From NCBI GenBank assembly GCA_964368075.1, contig CAYJAD010000001.1, forward strand, positions 115,613-179,612: a stretch of DNA of 64,000 bases, given 5' to 3'. Below, piece after piece: positions 25,500-34,946 of the stretch. Every line of letters begins with the position of its first letter. Positions within the stretch are counted from its first letter, which is position 1. Below the pieces are notes generated by a model. That model was not told where the DNA came from, did not search any database, and saw only the letters and a list, made by a program, of their open reading frames with translations. A program made the position numbers and the translations under genes. Source of the DNA: CAYJAD01 sp964368075 (GTDB lineage Bacteria; Desulfobacterota; Desulfovibrionia; Desulfovibrionales; Desulfovibrionaceae).

Positions 25500-26258
25500 T
25501 CAATCCTGTATTCTATATCCTCTGGGTGTTACCATATAAGGCCCCAAGTGCTTAGTATGACTATTACCCACAAGCACCAAAGACAACATATCTACTGCAT
25601 TGCAAGGAAAATCGCCCAAAGTACATATACGCACCTCTTGTTCCGGACGATACGCATTGCGCACTATACCCACCGGAGTATCAAGACTATGGTATTTCTT
25701 TGCTATTTGCAGGGCTTCTTCTAAATGCCCTTGTCGCCCACGCGAACGAGGATTATATAAAGCCACAACAAAATCTGCACTAAAGGCTGCGTGCAAACGC
25801 TGTGTAATGCGCTGCCAAGGGGTCAGTAAATCACTCAGACTTACACAAGCAAAATCGTGCATGAGGGGGGCGCCCAATAATGCCGCCGCTCCACACACTG
25901 CTGGAATGCCGGGAATAACCTCCACAGCAATAGAATCTAAAAGATTTTCTTTAGCCAATAATTCTAAAATCAAACCGGACATGCCATACACACCGGCATC
26001 TCCAGAACACACTATGCTGGTACACTGGCCTGCTTTGGCTTTAGCAATGGCAGCAAGGCAGCGCTCTTGCTCATGCCGCATACCGGTGGTAATGATTTCC
26101 TTATTTTCGCGCAAGGCATGTGGCACCATATCCACATACAAAGAGTAGCCCACAACAACTTGCGAATGCGTTAAAGCTTGCACTGCCAAGGGGGAAAGTA
26201 AGGATGCATCACCAGGTCCAAGACCAATAACATATAAAGAAGCGAATTCTTGCGACAT
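25500..26258 (-). CDS. cobJ: Precorrin-3B C17-methyltransferase (CobJ/CbiH)
   Basis: This SAM-dependent methyltransferase performs C17 methylation and ring contraction in cobalamin synthesis. The 252-residue product has the tetrapyrrole methylase glycine motif GLGPGDASLLSP at residues 12-23, YSLYVDMVP, VCSGDAGVYGMSGLILELL, EVIPGIPAVCGAAALLGAPL with HDFACVSLSDLLTPW (CobJ-specific), and DFVVALYNPRSRGR. No other cob genes are in the window. Its B12 product would serve MetH at the left edge. GAGG lies before the ATG. Confidence 0.93.
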   Translation of the reverse strand: MSQEFASLYVIGLGPGDASLLSPLAVQALTHSQVVVGYSLYVDMVPHALRENKEIITTGMRHEQERCLAAIAKAKAGQCTSIVCSGDAGVYGMSGLILELLAKENLLDSIAVEVIPGIPAVCGAAALLGAPLMHDFACVSLSDLLTPWQRITQRLHAAFSADFVVALYNPRSRGRQGHLEEALQIAKKYHSLDTPVGIVRNAYRPEQEVRICTLGDFPCNAVDMLSLVLVGNSHTKHLGPYMVTPRGYRIQD

Positions 26259-26291
26259 GGAGCCTCAAAATATCTATATTTTCAAAAATTA

Positions 26292-26858
26292 TTATTCACC
26301 GGGCTTTAACAAGGGCAAGTAGCCCAATGTTTCAAATTTACTATATTTTTTCGAAAGTTCTTGCACACGAGTGCTTTCTCCTTCAAGAAAAATAGTCGCC
26401 ACACTGCTAACCATAATGGCATTGTCTTGCACAAAGTTTAATAAAGCATCCAACGTACCGCCACTAGAGATAACATCATCAAAAACCATGGCTTTTTTAC
26501 CTTGTAAAGGCACAATATCTTGCGCATCATACCATAACAGCTGTTCGCCCTGTGTTGTTACCGACTGTAAAGTTATATTTTTTGGTTCCTTCATGTACAC
26601 TTTTTGCACTTTGCGCAAAACAAAATACTCTATACCCCACAAGCGCGCCATTTCTTGCGCCAAAGGAATAGCTTTAGCTTCAGGACAGATAATAACTTCA
26701 GGTTTCGTGAATTTTTTTATCGCTTGTTGCGCAATATCTTGAACAAGCTGTGTTTTACCAAGGCTGTCAAAAACTATAATACGCAAATCTGTATTAGGTA
26801 GGGGCACCACCGGCAAGTCCACTGTCATTTCACCAACATTTACTGTTCTGATATCCAT
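26292..26858 (-). CDS. Type I phosphoribosyltransferase (Apt/Xpt-like)
   Basis: The 188-residue protein starts at ATG 26858 (MDIRTVNVGEMTVDLPVVPLPN), preceded by AAAGGAAAA. It shows the type I PRTase fold with the PRPP loop AMVFDDVISSGGTLDALL near residues 125-140 and the PPi loop region VIICPEAKAIPLAQEMA. These enzymes join a purine base to PRPP. The sequence is close in layout to adenine or xanthine phosphoribosyltransferases, but substrate cannot be told from motifs. It lies between cobJ and folE2 on the same strand, so it may be in one transcript with folE2 and nikR. Confidence 0.8.
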   Translation of the reverse strand: MDIRTVNVGEMTVDLPVVPLPNTDLRIIVFDSLGKTQLVQDIAQQAIKKFTKPEVIICPEAKAIPLAQEMARLWGIEYFVLRKVQKVYMKEPKNITLQSVTTQGEQLLWYDAQDIVPLQGKKAMVFDDVISSGGTLDALLNFVQDNAIMVSSVATIFLEGESTRVQELSKKYSKFETLGYLPLLKPGE

Positions 26859-26880
26859 ATATTTTCCTTTTTTTGTCGTA

Positions 26881-27657
26881 TTATGCAGATTCAATGCAAG
26901 CAAAAGCTTCATGATTATGTATGGATTCCATACTACACACCTCTACCCTATACCAGGCCACATGTTCATGGTCTCGCAACTTCAATGCAGCAGCACGTAC
27001 TACATCTTCCACAAAAGCTGGATGTGCAAAGGCAGACTCTGTCACAAATTTTTCATCTTCACGCTTTAACAAACTGTACAAGGGCGAAGATCCGGCAGTT
27101 TCGGCTATTTCCACCAATTCTTCTATCCAAAAAAAACTGCGCATACGCACTGCCATGCGTATTAAAGTGCGCTGACTATGTGCGCCCTCTTTACTGATGG
27201 CCTTTGAGCACGGGCACACCGTCATTACAGGAACTTCTACTTCTAACAAAAATTGTGGTTTATGCTCGCCCCCTTGCGCTATTTCTCCCGTAAGGCGGCA
27301 TTGGTAGCTCATGACGCCTGCCCTACCGGAAGCCGGGGCATTTTTTCGAATAAAATAAGGAAAAGAAAAAGAAATAGATGCCTTACGGGCTTGAAGGCGT
27401 TTATTTACATCGTCCAAAAGTCTTTTCATGGACTGATAGTTTAACTCTTCGCCCCACCCTTCCAAGGCCTCTACAAAACGACTCATGTGCGTTCCTTTGA
27501 AGGAAGATGGCAGTTCCACCCCTAAGGAAACTTGCGCCACAGTATGCTGACTGCCCTGTGCTCTATCGAGCACCACAATGGGAAGGGATAAATTTTGTAT
27601 ACCCACTCTATCAATATCTAAGGGCACAGAAGAAGGGCCCATTTGTATATCTTCCAT
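26881..27657 (-). CDS. folE2: GTP cyclohydrolase IB (FolE2)
   Basis: FolE2 converts GTP to dihydroneopterin triphosphate, the first step of folate (and queuosine) synthesis, using a less strictly zinc-dependent site than FolE. The 258-residue product from ATG 27657 contains VGIQNLSLPI, QHTVAQVSLGVELPSSFKGTHMSRF, the catalytic Cys in VMTVCPCSKAISKEGAHSQRT, and VEVCSMESIHNHEAFA with the conserved Glu and His. The start overlaps the nikR stop codon by one base (TAATG), so the two are translationally coupled; longer in-frame starts fall inside nikR. Folate made here feeds the methyl-THF used by MetH. Confidence 0.93.
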   Translation of the reverse strand: MEDIQMGPSSVPLDIDRVGIQNLSLPIVVLDRAQGSQHTVAQVSLGVELPSSFKGTHMSRFVEALEGWGEELNYQSMKRLLDDVNKRLQARKASISFSFPYFIRKNAPASGRAGVMSYQCRLTGEIAQGGEHKPQFLLEVEVPVMTVCPCSKAISKEGAHSQRTLIRMAVRMRSFFWIEELVEIAETAGSSPLYSLLKREDEKFVTESAFAHPAFVEDVVRAAALKLRDHEHVAWYRVEVCSMESIHNHEAFACIESA

Positions 27658-28076
27658 TACACCAAATCCTGACCAGTTGTGGTTAAGGTAAAGGCGCCAT
27701 GTTTTACGCCCTTGGTAGAAATTAAGGTATTTGCAAGCACACGAATACGCTCTGCTTCTCCTTTTAGTACCAATACTTCTAAACAATTATGATGATCTAA
27801 ATGTACATGCAATGTGGCAATTATGCAATCATGCGCATCGTGTTGCACAGCTGTAAGCCGCTTAGAAATATCATTTTTATGATGATCATATACTAAGGTT
27901 AATGTGCCAGCTTCTTCTGTTTTGGCGGTATCCCAACTGTCTTCCACTAAGGCTTTGCGAATAAGATCTCGAATGGCTTCTGAACGATTTCCATAGTTAT
28001 TTTTTTTACAAAGAGCGTCAAAGGACGCTAACAAACCTGTATCTAAAGAAACCCCAAAACGCGTTACCTTGCTCAT
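27657..28076 (-). CDS. nikR: NikR-family nickel-responsive regulator
   Basis: The 139-residue protein has an N-terminal ribbon-helix-helix DNA-binding part (KVTRFGVSLDTGLLASFDALCKKNNYGNRSEAIRDLIRKAL) and a C-terminal ACT-like metal domain. The nickel ligands are visible: a His in VQHDAHDC, HVHLDHHNC with two His and a Cys in the square-planar pattern of E. coli NikR (His76, His87, His89, Cys95). I take ATG 28076 (MSKVTRF) as start; a start five codons earlier is possible. It is the first of a coupled pair with folE2. No nickel transporter gene is next to it. Confidence 0.9.
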   Translation of the reverse strand: MSKVTRFGVSLDTGLLASFDALCKKNNYGNRSEAIRDLIRKALVEDSWDTAKTEEAGTLTLVYDHHKNDISKRLTAVQHDAHDCIIATLHVHLDHHNCLEVLVLKGEAERIRVLANTLISTKGVKHGAFTLTTTGQDLV

Positions 28077-28124
28077 GCCTACCCCTATCAAGCCATTGCT
28101 AAAAAAATCCTTTAACTCAGTGTA

Positions 28125-28802
28125 TTATCTTCGTAATTCCCACACTTGCACCGTCACAGGTACATCTTGGGCGTATAAAGCTTCCACCGGGGCTTCATAA
28201 ATGCGCCGCGCTACCCATTGACGGCGAACAATCTCTGCCCTAAAAAATTCGTATACAGATCGGCAAGGTTCTGCAATCCATGCCACACCGTCTTGAGCCA
28301 GTGCATGATCAATAAAATTAAGCACTGGGTGCACAAAACCCCGCTCATACATAATGTCACCACCCCATAAAAAATCTATACTGCCTTTTTTAAGGGCAGG
28401 CTTTCGCCAATCCATTACTGTCCACAAAGGGTGAGGGATATTATTAACTATAGCATTTTTATGAGCAAAATGTAATGCATCTTCTTCATAATCAAGAGCC
28501 AAAACCTGAGCGCCAAGCAAAGCCCCTACCAAGGCTGTCAAGCCAAGGCCGCAACCTACATCCAGGCAACGCTTGCCTTTAATGCGCTCTTTTTGCGATT
28601 CCAGCCATCCACATAAGGCCACAGATGAAGGCCACAGCTCTGTCCAATACGGCAGGCGCTCATCTTCTTCAAAAGCTGTGTTTACAGAGGTGGTCATGGT
28701 GTCCCACAATGCTTCTAAATCTGCAGCTCGATGTAGTTCAAAAGTTCTTCCACAGGCCTGCACATGAATAACAGGCACATAACTATCTAAAGGCATTGAC
28801 AT
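28125..28802 (-). CDS. Class I SAM-dependent methyltransferase, METTL21/PrmA-like
   Basis: The 225-residue protein carries RLPYWTELWPSSVALCGWL at residues about 48-67, a segment seen in the METTL21/ETFB-lysine-methyltransferase group, then the SAM-binding motif CLDVGCGLGLTALVGALLG near 80-98 and the acidic motif LALDYEEDAL. A motif IV-like WGGDIMYERGF follows. These enzymes often methylate lysines of proteins, but the substrate here is unknown. It stands upstream of nikR on the same strand with a gap of about 48 bases, so it may start the nikR-folE2 transcript. Confidence 0.75.
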   Translation of the reverse strand: MSMPLDSYVPVIHVQACGRTFELHRAADLEALWDTMTTSVNTAFEEDERLPYWTELWPSSVALCGWLESQKERIKGKRCLDVGCGLGLTALVGALLGAQVLALDYEEDALHFAHKNAIVNNIPHPLWTVMDWRKPALKKGSIDFLWGGDIMYERGFVHPVLNFIDHALAQDGVAWIAEPCRSVYEFFRAEIVRRQWVARRIYEAPVEALYAQDVPVTVQVWELRR

Positions 28803-28863
28803 AGGGTAATTCTCATATAACAGACTAACAGATAAGAAATCAAAGCAAGCGAATGTACAAAAT

Positions 28864-30648
28864 TTATATATTTGCTGTCAAACGCATTTTTACCTTATGT
28901 CTTTTTTTCATAGGAAAAAATTCATTAATAAGATATAAATCACGATACGTTTTTTCTAGTAATGGCAAAAACACACGAATTGTCCGTGCATCATTTTCTT
29001 TCACAGCCCCCCTTTCCATTCTGGCAATAAATTTTTTATAAAAAGCATGACTCTCTGTATAAAGAGATAAAGCTTTTTCTTCGTCCCCCTGTTGCGCATA
29101 GCCATCGGCCAAAAGCTTCAAAACATAACTACGTCGTACCATAAGCTGTATATTATTGGGATACAAAGCCATGGCGCCTTTTGCAACCTCTAAAGCTTCT
29201 TCATAGAGGGCCAAAATATCTTTGGGGTCTTTAAAAAAATCTTTCGGAAAAAGAATAAGGAAAGAAACAAATTTTATTTGTCTTTCAACATCTTGGGGGT
29301 TTTGTGTAAGAAGTTCACGAAAAAGTTGCCACTGCTCTTCATAGCGCTTTAGAGCAGGGCCCATCTTCTTTTGGGCATAAAGTATTTTTGCAGATTTATT
29401 CAAGATATTTAAAATACTTTCTTGTATTTGCCTATTCGTCGGATTTGCCTTTGCAAGAAATTTTTGCATTGCAAGGCTTAAGTCATAAAGCTCTAAAGCA
29501 TCATCCTCTGCTCCAACAGCTTTAAAAATATCAGCAAGTTCATATAAATTTATAGCATATGCGCGGCGCCACTTCTTATTTTCAGCTTCATAAGCGGTTA
29601 ATTTTTCATAAATTTTTAAATTTTCTTGAAACAATTCTATAGCTTCTTTATAATCTTTTTGCAAAGAATACTCTTGCGCTAAATCGTATAAAGCAATGGA
29701 AAGAACATACAATCGTTCCATATTTTTAGGATTTTTCTCTACGTTCTTACGCAATTCTTCTATTACTTCCGCATACACAAGCAAGGCTTCAGCGCTCTTA
29801 TTCTGTTTTTTTAGCACCCAAGCCAGCCTTTGCAAGGAAGCTAGTAAAGAAGCTTGAGCGCTTTCATCTTCAGGCTCTTGATGCGAAACATTACGAAGAG
29901 TTTTTACAGATTCTTGTAAAAGTTCATAAGCTTGCGCATACCTTCCTTGGTCATATAACAATTCTGCTTTTCTTGTGAGGGCAGTAGCAAATACATGCAA
30001 CATGCTACTGTCATGGGGCATCTTTTTAATAAGCGTACGCGAATGTTTTACGGCTTCCCTTTGATAGCGCAGTGCGTCCCCTCTTTGGCCTTGCGTTCTG
30101 TGAATGCTGCCTAAAAGTTGCAATACAATGGTAATATTTTTTTGCCAGTCTAAATTGTCCGGAAATTGGGTAGCTAAGTCTTCATAAAGCTGTAGAGATT
30201 TCTTATACAACTGCAAAGCGTCATCCAAGCGCCCTTGTTCTTGATACAATTCACCTTGACGAAACCATAACAAGGCAGAAGAAAGAACATCATTTTGCCT
30301 TTCATAATACTTCACTATTTCAGCATAAAAGCCATCCAAAATAGACAGTTTACCCAAGGGACGCAATTTTTCAGCAAATTCATAAAGTGCAAATTCAAAA
30401 ACAGCATTTGTGTCTATGCGATATTGTGAAATTTCTTTTTCTTTTTGCTTCACGCCATCGTAGAAGTGCCACGCCACTCCGCTTGCTGCTATAGCCAATA
30501 GATAGCCAAAAAAAGCAAAAAAAATACGCGTGCGACGCCATGCAACTACCTTAGGCGAACCATACGCATGGCTCACAGATAAAGCGGGAGACGCAGGCGA
30601 AGAGGACGAGCTTTGCTCATTGTGTGTACCCTGAAGATCATCTGCCAC
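28864..30648 (-). CDS. Membrane-anchored TPR-repeat protein
   Basis: The 594-residue protein has a Ser/Pro/Ala-rich N-terminus (about 1-35), one transmembrane helix (about 42-63, IFFAFFGYLLAIAASGVAW), and from about 100 to the end a long array of tetratricopeptide repeats (e.g. GELYQEQGRLDDALQLYKKSL; ADIFKAVGAEDDALELYDLSL; ADGYAQQGDEEKALSLYTES). It starts at GTG 30648 and lies 11 bases after the hybrid kinase stop codon, so the two are cotranscribed, the kinase first. TPR arrays act as protein-binding scaffolds; that this one works with the kinase is inferred from the operon only. No catalytic domain is visible. Confidence 0.75.
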   Translation of the reverse strand: MADDLQGTHNEQSSSSSPASPALSVSHAYGSPKVVAWRRTRIFFAFFGYLLAIAASGVAWHFYDGVKQKEKEISQYRIDTNAVFEFALYEFAEKLRPLGKLSILDGFYAEIVKYYERQNDVLSSALLWFRQGELYQEQGRLDDALQLYKKSLQLYEDLATQFPDNLDWQKNITIVLQLLGSIHRTQGQRGDALRYQREAVKHSRTLIKKMPHDSSMLHVFATALTRKAELLYDQGRYAQAYELLQESVKTLRNVSHQEPEDESAQASLLASLQRLAWVLKKQNKSAEALLVYAEVIEELRKNVEKNPKNMERLYVLSIALYDLAQEYSLQKDYKEAIELFQENLKIYEKLTAYEAENKKWRRAYAINLYELADIFKAVGAEDDALELYDLSLAMQKFLAKANPTNRQIQESILNILNKSAKILYAQKKMGPALKRYEEQWQLFRELLTQNPQDVERQIKFVSFLILFPKDFFKDPKDILALYEEALEVAKGAMALYPNNIQLMVRRSYVLKLLADGYAQQGDEEKALSLYTESHAFYKKFIARMERGAVKENDARTIRVFLPLLEKTYRDLYLINEFFPMKKRHKVKMRLTANI

Positions 30649-30659
30649 GGCAATCTCAC

Positions 30660-33600
30660 TTACTGTTTAAAAATCCAAGTGTGCAAGGTTTGGAATAAGG
30701 CCGTAGGGTCAATAGGTTTTGTAATATGATCATTCATGCCGTAAGAAAGGCTTATTTCTTTATCCCCTTTCATGGCATGCGCAGACATGGCAATAATGGG
30801 TAAGGTGGCAAATTTTTCTTGCTCGCGAATATGCTTTGTGGCGGTATACCCATCCATAACAGGCATTTGAATATCCATAAGAATGGCATCATAGCTTTTT
30901 TTCTGCAACATATCCAAAACTTCCTGTCCATCATTGGCAATATCTAATGTAAAACCAGCAGATTGTAGTATTTCTTGCGCCACAAGTTGATTAATTTCAT
31001 TATCTTCTGCAAGCAGTAGGTGTTTCCCCTGTAAGGATGTCGTTTCAAGCACTTCATTTTGCAAGTCTAAATTTTGCCCTTGCAAAGCAGAAGAAGCTAA
31101 AGGAAGCAAAACCGTAAAGATAAAAGCCGAACCACTACCGGCTTCACTTTCTACCCAAATATCCCCATGCATCATGGTGACAATTTTTTTAGAAATAGCC
31201 AAACCAAGACCTGTACCGCCATATTTTCGTGTAACTGTGCTATCTGCCTGCGAAAAAGCTGAAAACAAACGTGCCATTTGTTCCGAGTTAAGACCTATGC
31301 CTGTATCACGCACGGCAATTTTGCATCGCAATTGTTCGCCTTCTTGCAATTCACTTTCCATCTCTAAGGTAATAGACCCTTCCGCAGTAAATTTAATGGC
31401 ATTACTTACAAGGTTAAAAATAACCTGCTTAAGTCGCAAGGCATCGCCAAGAACAGTGCTTGCCCCATGTTCATCCACATGAACATGAAGTTGCAACATT
31501 TTTTCTGCACACTTTGGCCCGTATAAGTCAGACACTTCTCGACTGATAGCTTTTAAAGTAAACGGATGCTCTTCCATTTCCATTTTTCCAGCCTCAATTT
31601 TAGAAAAATCAAGAATATCATCGATGATACGCATGAGGTTATTTGCAGAAATAGAAGTTTTCTCCACATAATTTTTTTGAATTTTACTTAAAGGCGTTTG
31701 TTCCAAGAGGTGTAACAGTCCCAAAATACCATTCATTGGTGTGCGAATTTCATGGCTCATATTTGCCAAAAATTCTCCCTTAGCCTTCGTGCTTTGCTCG
31801 GCAAGCTCCTTAGCGGCAAGCAAGTCTTGCTCATGCTCGGCAAGTTCTTTTAACATGGCATTATGTTCACGTAAGTCCCTAAAATAAATAATCAGCCCAT
31901 CTTTCCCTTTATGGGATATACGCACCATAAAAATTTCAACAGGAATTTCCTCACCGGTTACAACATTACGGCAAAGCATTTGCGACCGGCAAGTACCATG
32001 GGTGTGCCCGTCTTGAATTTGTTGTTTTACTACATCTACCGAGCGTCGCCCATCCGGTTGAAATTCAGGGTGAATTTTAGGGAAATTTTGTAAGGCTTCT
32101 TCTCTGGTTTTAAAGCCAAACATGGTTACAGATTCCATATTTGAATAGACAAGATTATTGGCATTATCCCAAAAATGTACGCCCATGGGCATAGAATCGA
32201 GCATTAATGTATTGCGCAGTTCCGCTTCTCTGAGCTGAATTTGCGCATGTTTAATATCTCTTAAGTCTTTCACATAAGAAAGAACAATAGCCTCCCCGCC
32301 CAGAGATGTACGCACATGAAAAACTTCTGAGGGAATAAGCTCTCCATCAGAATCATTATGCATCCACTCAAAGCGGCAATAGCCTTTTTCTAACACAGTA
32401 ATATGATTTTGCGCTACAGCTTCTTGAGAGTTTCTGCCATCTGGCTGATAATTTGGGGATAGTAAAGAAAAGTTATCTATATATTCTTCTTTTGTGGTAA
32501 AGCCAAACATGCGCAAAGTTTCTTGATTGCAATCAATAATATCTCCGTCTTTATTCCAAAAAGTAACACTTAAAGGCATATTTTCTGAAACTATTGCATT
32601 AAGCTCTTCTTCCATTTTTTCTTTTTGTGCTTCCAACACTTCAGTAATATCTGTAATAATAGATATACGAACTTTATCTTTATCATCCCATGATATACAA
32701 GAATCTATATACTGTAAATGTTTTCCAATTTTTTGCTCGAACCTATTGAAAGTATAAGGTTCAGACAGAGTTTTAATAATATTATTGGTACAACTTTCAC
32801 AGGGAGTATCATTATTTCTTAAAACCTTATAGCATTTTTTATGTATAACAGTGTCACATTCAAAGAGATCGTACAACGACTTATTACAGTAGAGCACTTC
32901 ATAAGTGTCTATATCTGCAATATAAATAGGCATAGGAAAAGCGTCTAGCATATTTTGCACTTGTGCTTGCTTTCGTTCTAGAATTTTCTTCATCGCTCTT
33001 TGTTTTTTTGTGTAAAAAGAAAGAACGAGCATTAAGGCTATGAGTAGAAAAATAATGCCAATGAGAAGATTTACACTAATATCAGATAAAAACTGTACAA
33101 CTTGCGATCTATAGCTTGGTCTTGTAGTATGCTTTAATAAAATTGTACTCAATTTATCTTGAGGCAAAGAAGCTATAGCTTTATTAAAGAGAGAAATAAT
33201 TCTAGGGTCTACATTTTCATTAAAAATAAATGAAAATTTATCATACAAAGGCAGCAGGTTTGCGATACGTAAAAGCGGATATCCCCCCTCAGAAATTGCA
33301 GAACGCGCAGCGTAGACATTTTCAAAAGTAAAATGTGCTTTCCCCTTCGCCACTGCTTTATAAGCATCTGTGATATCATCAAATTCTAAAATAGTATTTT
33401 GCGGAAATGTTTCTTTTAAAAACTGCATGACCACAGGATGCATTTTTGAAACGGCAAAAATGCAATTTTCCGTAAGCTGATACTTTTTCCCAATCATAGC
33501 AATGGGAGTAGCAAAAAAAGTATCTGTTAAAACCGCATTTAACTCTTTAGCTTTTTGAGGATTCGTATCATAGCTCAAGTGCATATCGATTTTTCCCTGA

Positions 33601-33947
33601 CTTAAGCTGTCCAATGCCTTCGCATAGGTCATGCCATGAAGGAATTTAAATTGTAAGCCTGTCAGTTCAGAAACTAACATCAGTATTTCATAATTTATAC
33701 CTTGAATAGACTGCGTTTGTTCATCATATTTCTCAAAAGGGGGCCAAAAAGCATCATAAGAAACTTCTATAGGCTTTACTGTTTTTACAAAGGCTTTTTC
33801 TTCATCGGTCATGGAAAAGGGCTGCGTAGCAAAGGCAAGGGCAACAGGAAGGAAAGCACACCAAATAAGCAGGAAAAAGAAAAAAACAGCAAAACGTGAA
33901 AAACTTACGGAACTGCGCGTAACAGTATTGCTTATTCTGTATATCAT
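30660..33947 (-). CDS. Hybrid histidine kinase with periplasmic SBP_bac_3 sensor, three PAS domains and receiver
   Basis: The 1095-residue protein from ATG 33947 (AAGGA eight bases upstream; a longer start at 34022 lacks one) has a signal/membrane segment at about 18-45, a family-3 solute-binding domain at about 48-285 in the periplasm, a membrane helix at about 290-312, PAS domains at about 330-440, 448-560 and 575-690, a HisKA dimerisation domain with phospho-acceptor His732 (NMSHEIRTPMNGILG), an ATPase domain at about 840-955 (intact N-box and GTGLGLAI), and a C-terminal receiver with phospho-acceptor Asp1025 (LMDIQMPVMDG). The first PAS contains a cluster of cysteines (KKCYKVLRN, then CESC near 382) that could bind metal or sense redox. 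The receiver is fused, so an external Hpt or regulator would be needed. A paralog lies at 41061. Confidence 0.88.
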   Translation of the reverse strand: MIYRISNTVTRSSVSFSRFAVFFFFLLIWCAFLPVALAFATQPFSMTDEEKAFVKTVKPIEVSYDAFWPPFEKYDEQTQSIQGINYEILMLVSELTGLQFKFLHGMTYAKALDSLSQGKIDMHLSYDTNPQKAKELNAVLTDTFFATPIAMIGKKYQLTENCIFAVSKMHPVVMQFLKETFPQNTILEFDDITDAYKAVAKGKAHFTFENVYAARSAISEGGYPLLRIANLLPLYDKFSFIFNENVDPRIISLFNKAIASLPQDKLSTILLKHTTRPSYRSQVVQFLSDISVNLLIGIIFLLIALMLVLSFYTKKQRAMKKILERKQAQVQNMLDAFPMPIYIADIDTYEVLYCNKSLYDLFECDTVIHKKCYKVLRNNDTPCESCTNNIIKTLSEPYTFNRFEQKIGKHLQYIDSCISWDDKDKVRISIITDITEVLEAQKEKMEEELNAIVSENMPLSVTFWNKDGDIIDCNQETLRMFGFTTKEEYIDNFSLLSPNYQPDGRNSQEAVAQNHITVLEKGYCRFEWMHNDSDGELIPSEVFHVRTSLGGEAIVLSYVKDLRDIKHAQIQLREAELRNTLMLDSMPMGVHFWDNANNLVYSNMESVTMFGFKTREEALQNFPKIHPEFQPDGRRSVDVVKQQIQDGHTHGTCRSQMLCRNVVTGEEIPVEIFMVRISHKGKDGLIIYFRDLREHNAMLKELAEHEQDLLAAKELAEQSTKAKGEFLANMSHEIRTPMNGILGLLHLLEQTPLSKIQKNYVEKTSISANNLMRIIDDILDFSKIEAGKMEMEEHPFTLKAISREVSDLYGPKCAEKMLQLHVHVDEHGASTVLGDALRLKQVIFNLVSNAIKFTAEGSITLEMESELQEGEQLRCKIAVRDTGIGLNSEQMARLFSAFSQADSTVTRKYGGTGLGLAISKKIVTMMHGDIWVESEAGSGSAFIFTVLLPLASSALQGQNLDLQNEVLETTSLQGKHLLLAEDNEINQLVAQEILQSAGFTLDIANDGQEVLDMLQKKSYDAILMDIQMPVMDGYTATKHIREQEKFATLPIIAMSAHAMKGDKEISLSYGMNDHITKPIDPTALFQTLHTWIFKQ

Positions 33948-34319
33948 TTTGACTATCCTTACAAAGCTGTTGATAAATAGAAGTATGCCCGTGAGCATCT
34001 TTTTCAACAAGCTGTTATACAAGAGAAATTCTAAAGCAAATGAATAGTAAAAAAAGCTAAAAAAACAATATTTTTAGCTACTAATCAAGTACATAACATT
34101 TCACCCCATGTCAAGCAGTCACAGTATGTTTAAGAGAAGCGTTTTAAAATAATACATTCTATTAAAATATAGAATTTTTTATCTAAAAAGTTTTGAACGA
34201 ACTGTCCTTTCTTAATACGCTAGTAATCCAAAATCTCTGCGCAATTATTCTTTAAGAGAAACTTTATTTCTTATTGTATCTATTTGTATTTTTTGAAATT
34301 CATTATAAAAGAGGCTGCT

Positions 34320-34583
34320 ATGATAAACAGAAATAAGCCACATAATGGAATAGCAGATTTTGCAGTTGCGCGTCGTAAGCACAAACCAGACTTTTTTGGT
34401 GCTGTTAACAAGGCAATTGATTGAGAGCCAATTGGCAAATTTCTCAATAAAAAGCTTAATCGTAAGGCCAACGTGGTTGCTAATCCTGCAGACCCTGCTT
34501 TGTTGATGTTTAAAGTTCTACTTTTGCAAAAAGGATATAAACTTAGTGCCCCTGCTAAATGTGCCGTCAATTTAACGGTATAA
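34320..34583 (+). pseudogene. IS5-type transposase remnant
   Basis: Reading from ATG 34320, one frame gives an 88-codon stretch with a single in-frame TGA after KAID. The part after the stop (EPIGKFLNKKLNRKANV, PALLMFKVLLLQKGYKLS) matches the N-terminal region of IS5-family transposases, where the motif is normally IDW-PI-K and a Tyr-Gly-LS follows LLLQ-WY. The TGA stands where Trp (TGG) is expected. After KLS the similarity ends, and there is no DDE catalytic domain. Only the N-terminal quarter of a transposase is left. Clear inverted repeats were not found around it. Confidence 0.7.
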
Positions 34584-34840
34584 AGATACAAAGACCTATT
34601 TAAAAAACATTTTTTTTAAATATCTCAAAAAAAATTTTCTCCACTCAGAAAAAACACCATTTTTAAGATAGCAGTACAAAGACAACATCAGCAGATATTT
34701 TTATAGATTAAAAAACATTTTATATCTTCACAAGAAAAAATTTTCAAAGCACACAAGAAGACATTTTATTTTTTCTAAACGCATAAACACAAAATATCTT
34801 ATTTTTTATATATTTAAGTGTATAAAAAATCTACCGGTTG

Positions 34841-34871
34841 TTGACACAACTATTCCACTATGTCACATTAT
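34841..34871 (+). promoter_or_regulatory. Candidate promoter of the EAL gene
   Basis: A perfect TTGACA at 34841-34846 lies inside a small palindrome (GTTGT-TGAC-ACAAC). CACATT (17-base gap) or CATTAT (19-base gap) would be the -10 region, neither strong. It is about 75 bases before the EAL gene start. An operator at the palindrome is conceivable. Confidence 0.25.
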
Positions 34872-34946
34872 CAACTAAGCTTGAGTGAGGGCTTACAGTT
34901 TTCAAGTAGTGTCATAGGCTTTTTATATTTTTAACAACCCTATTAA

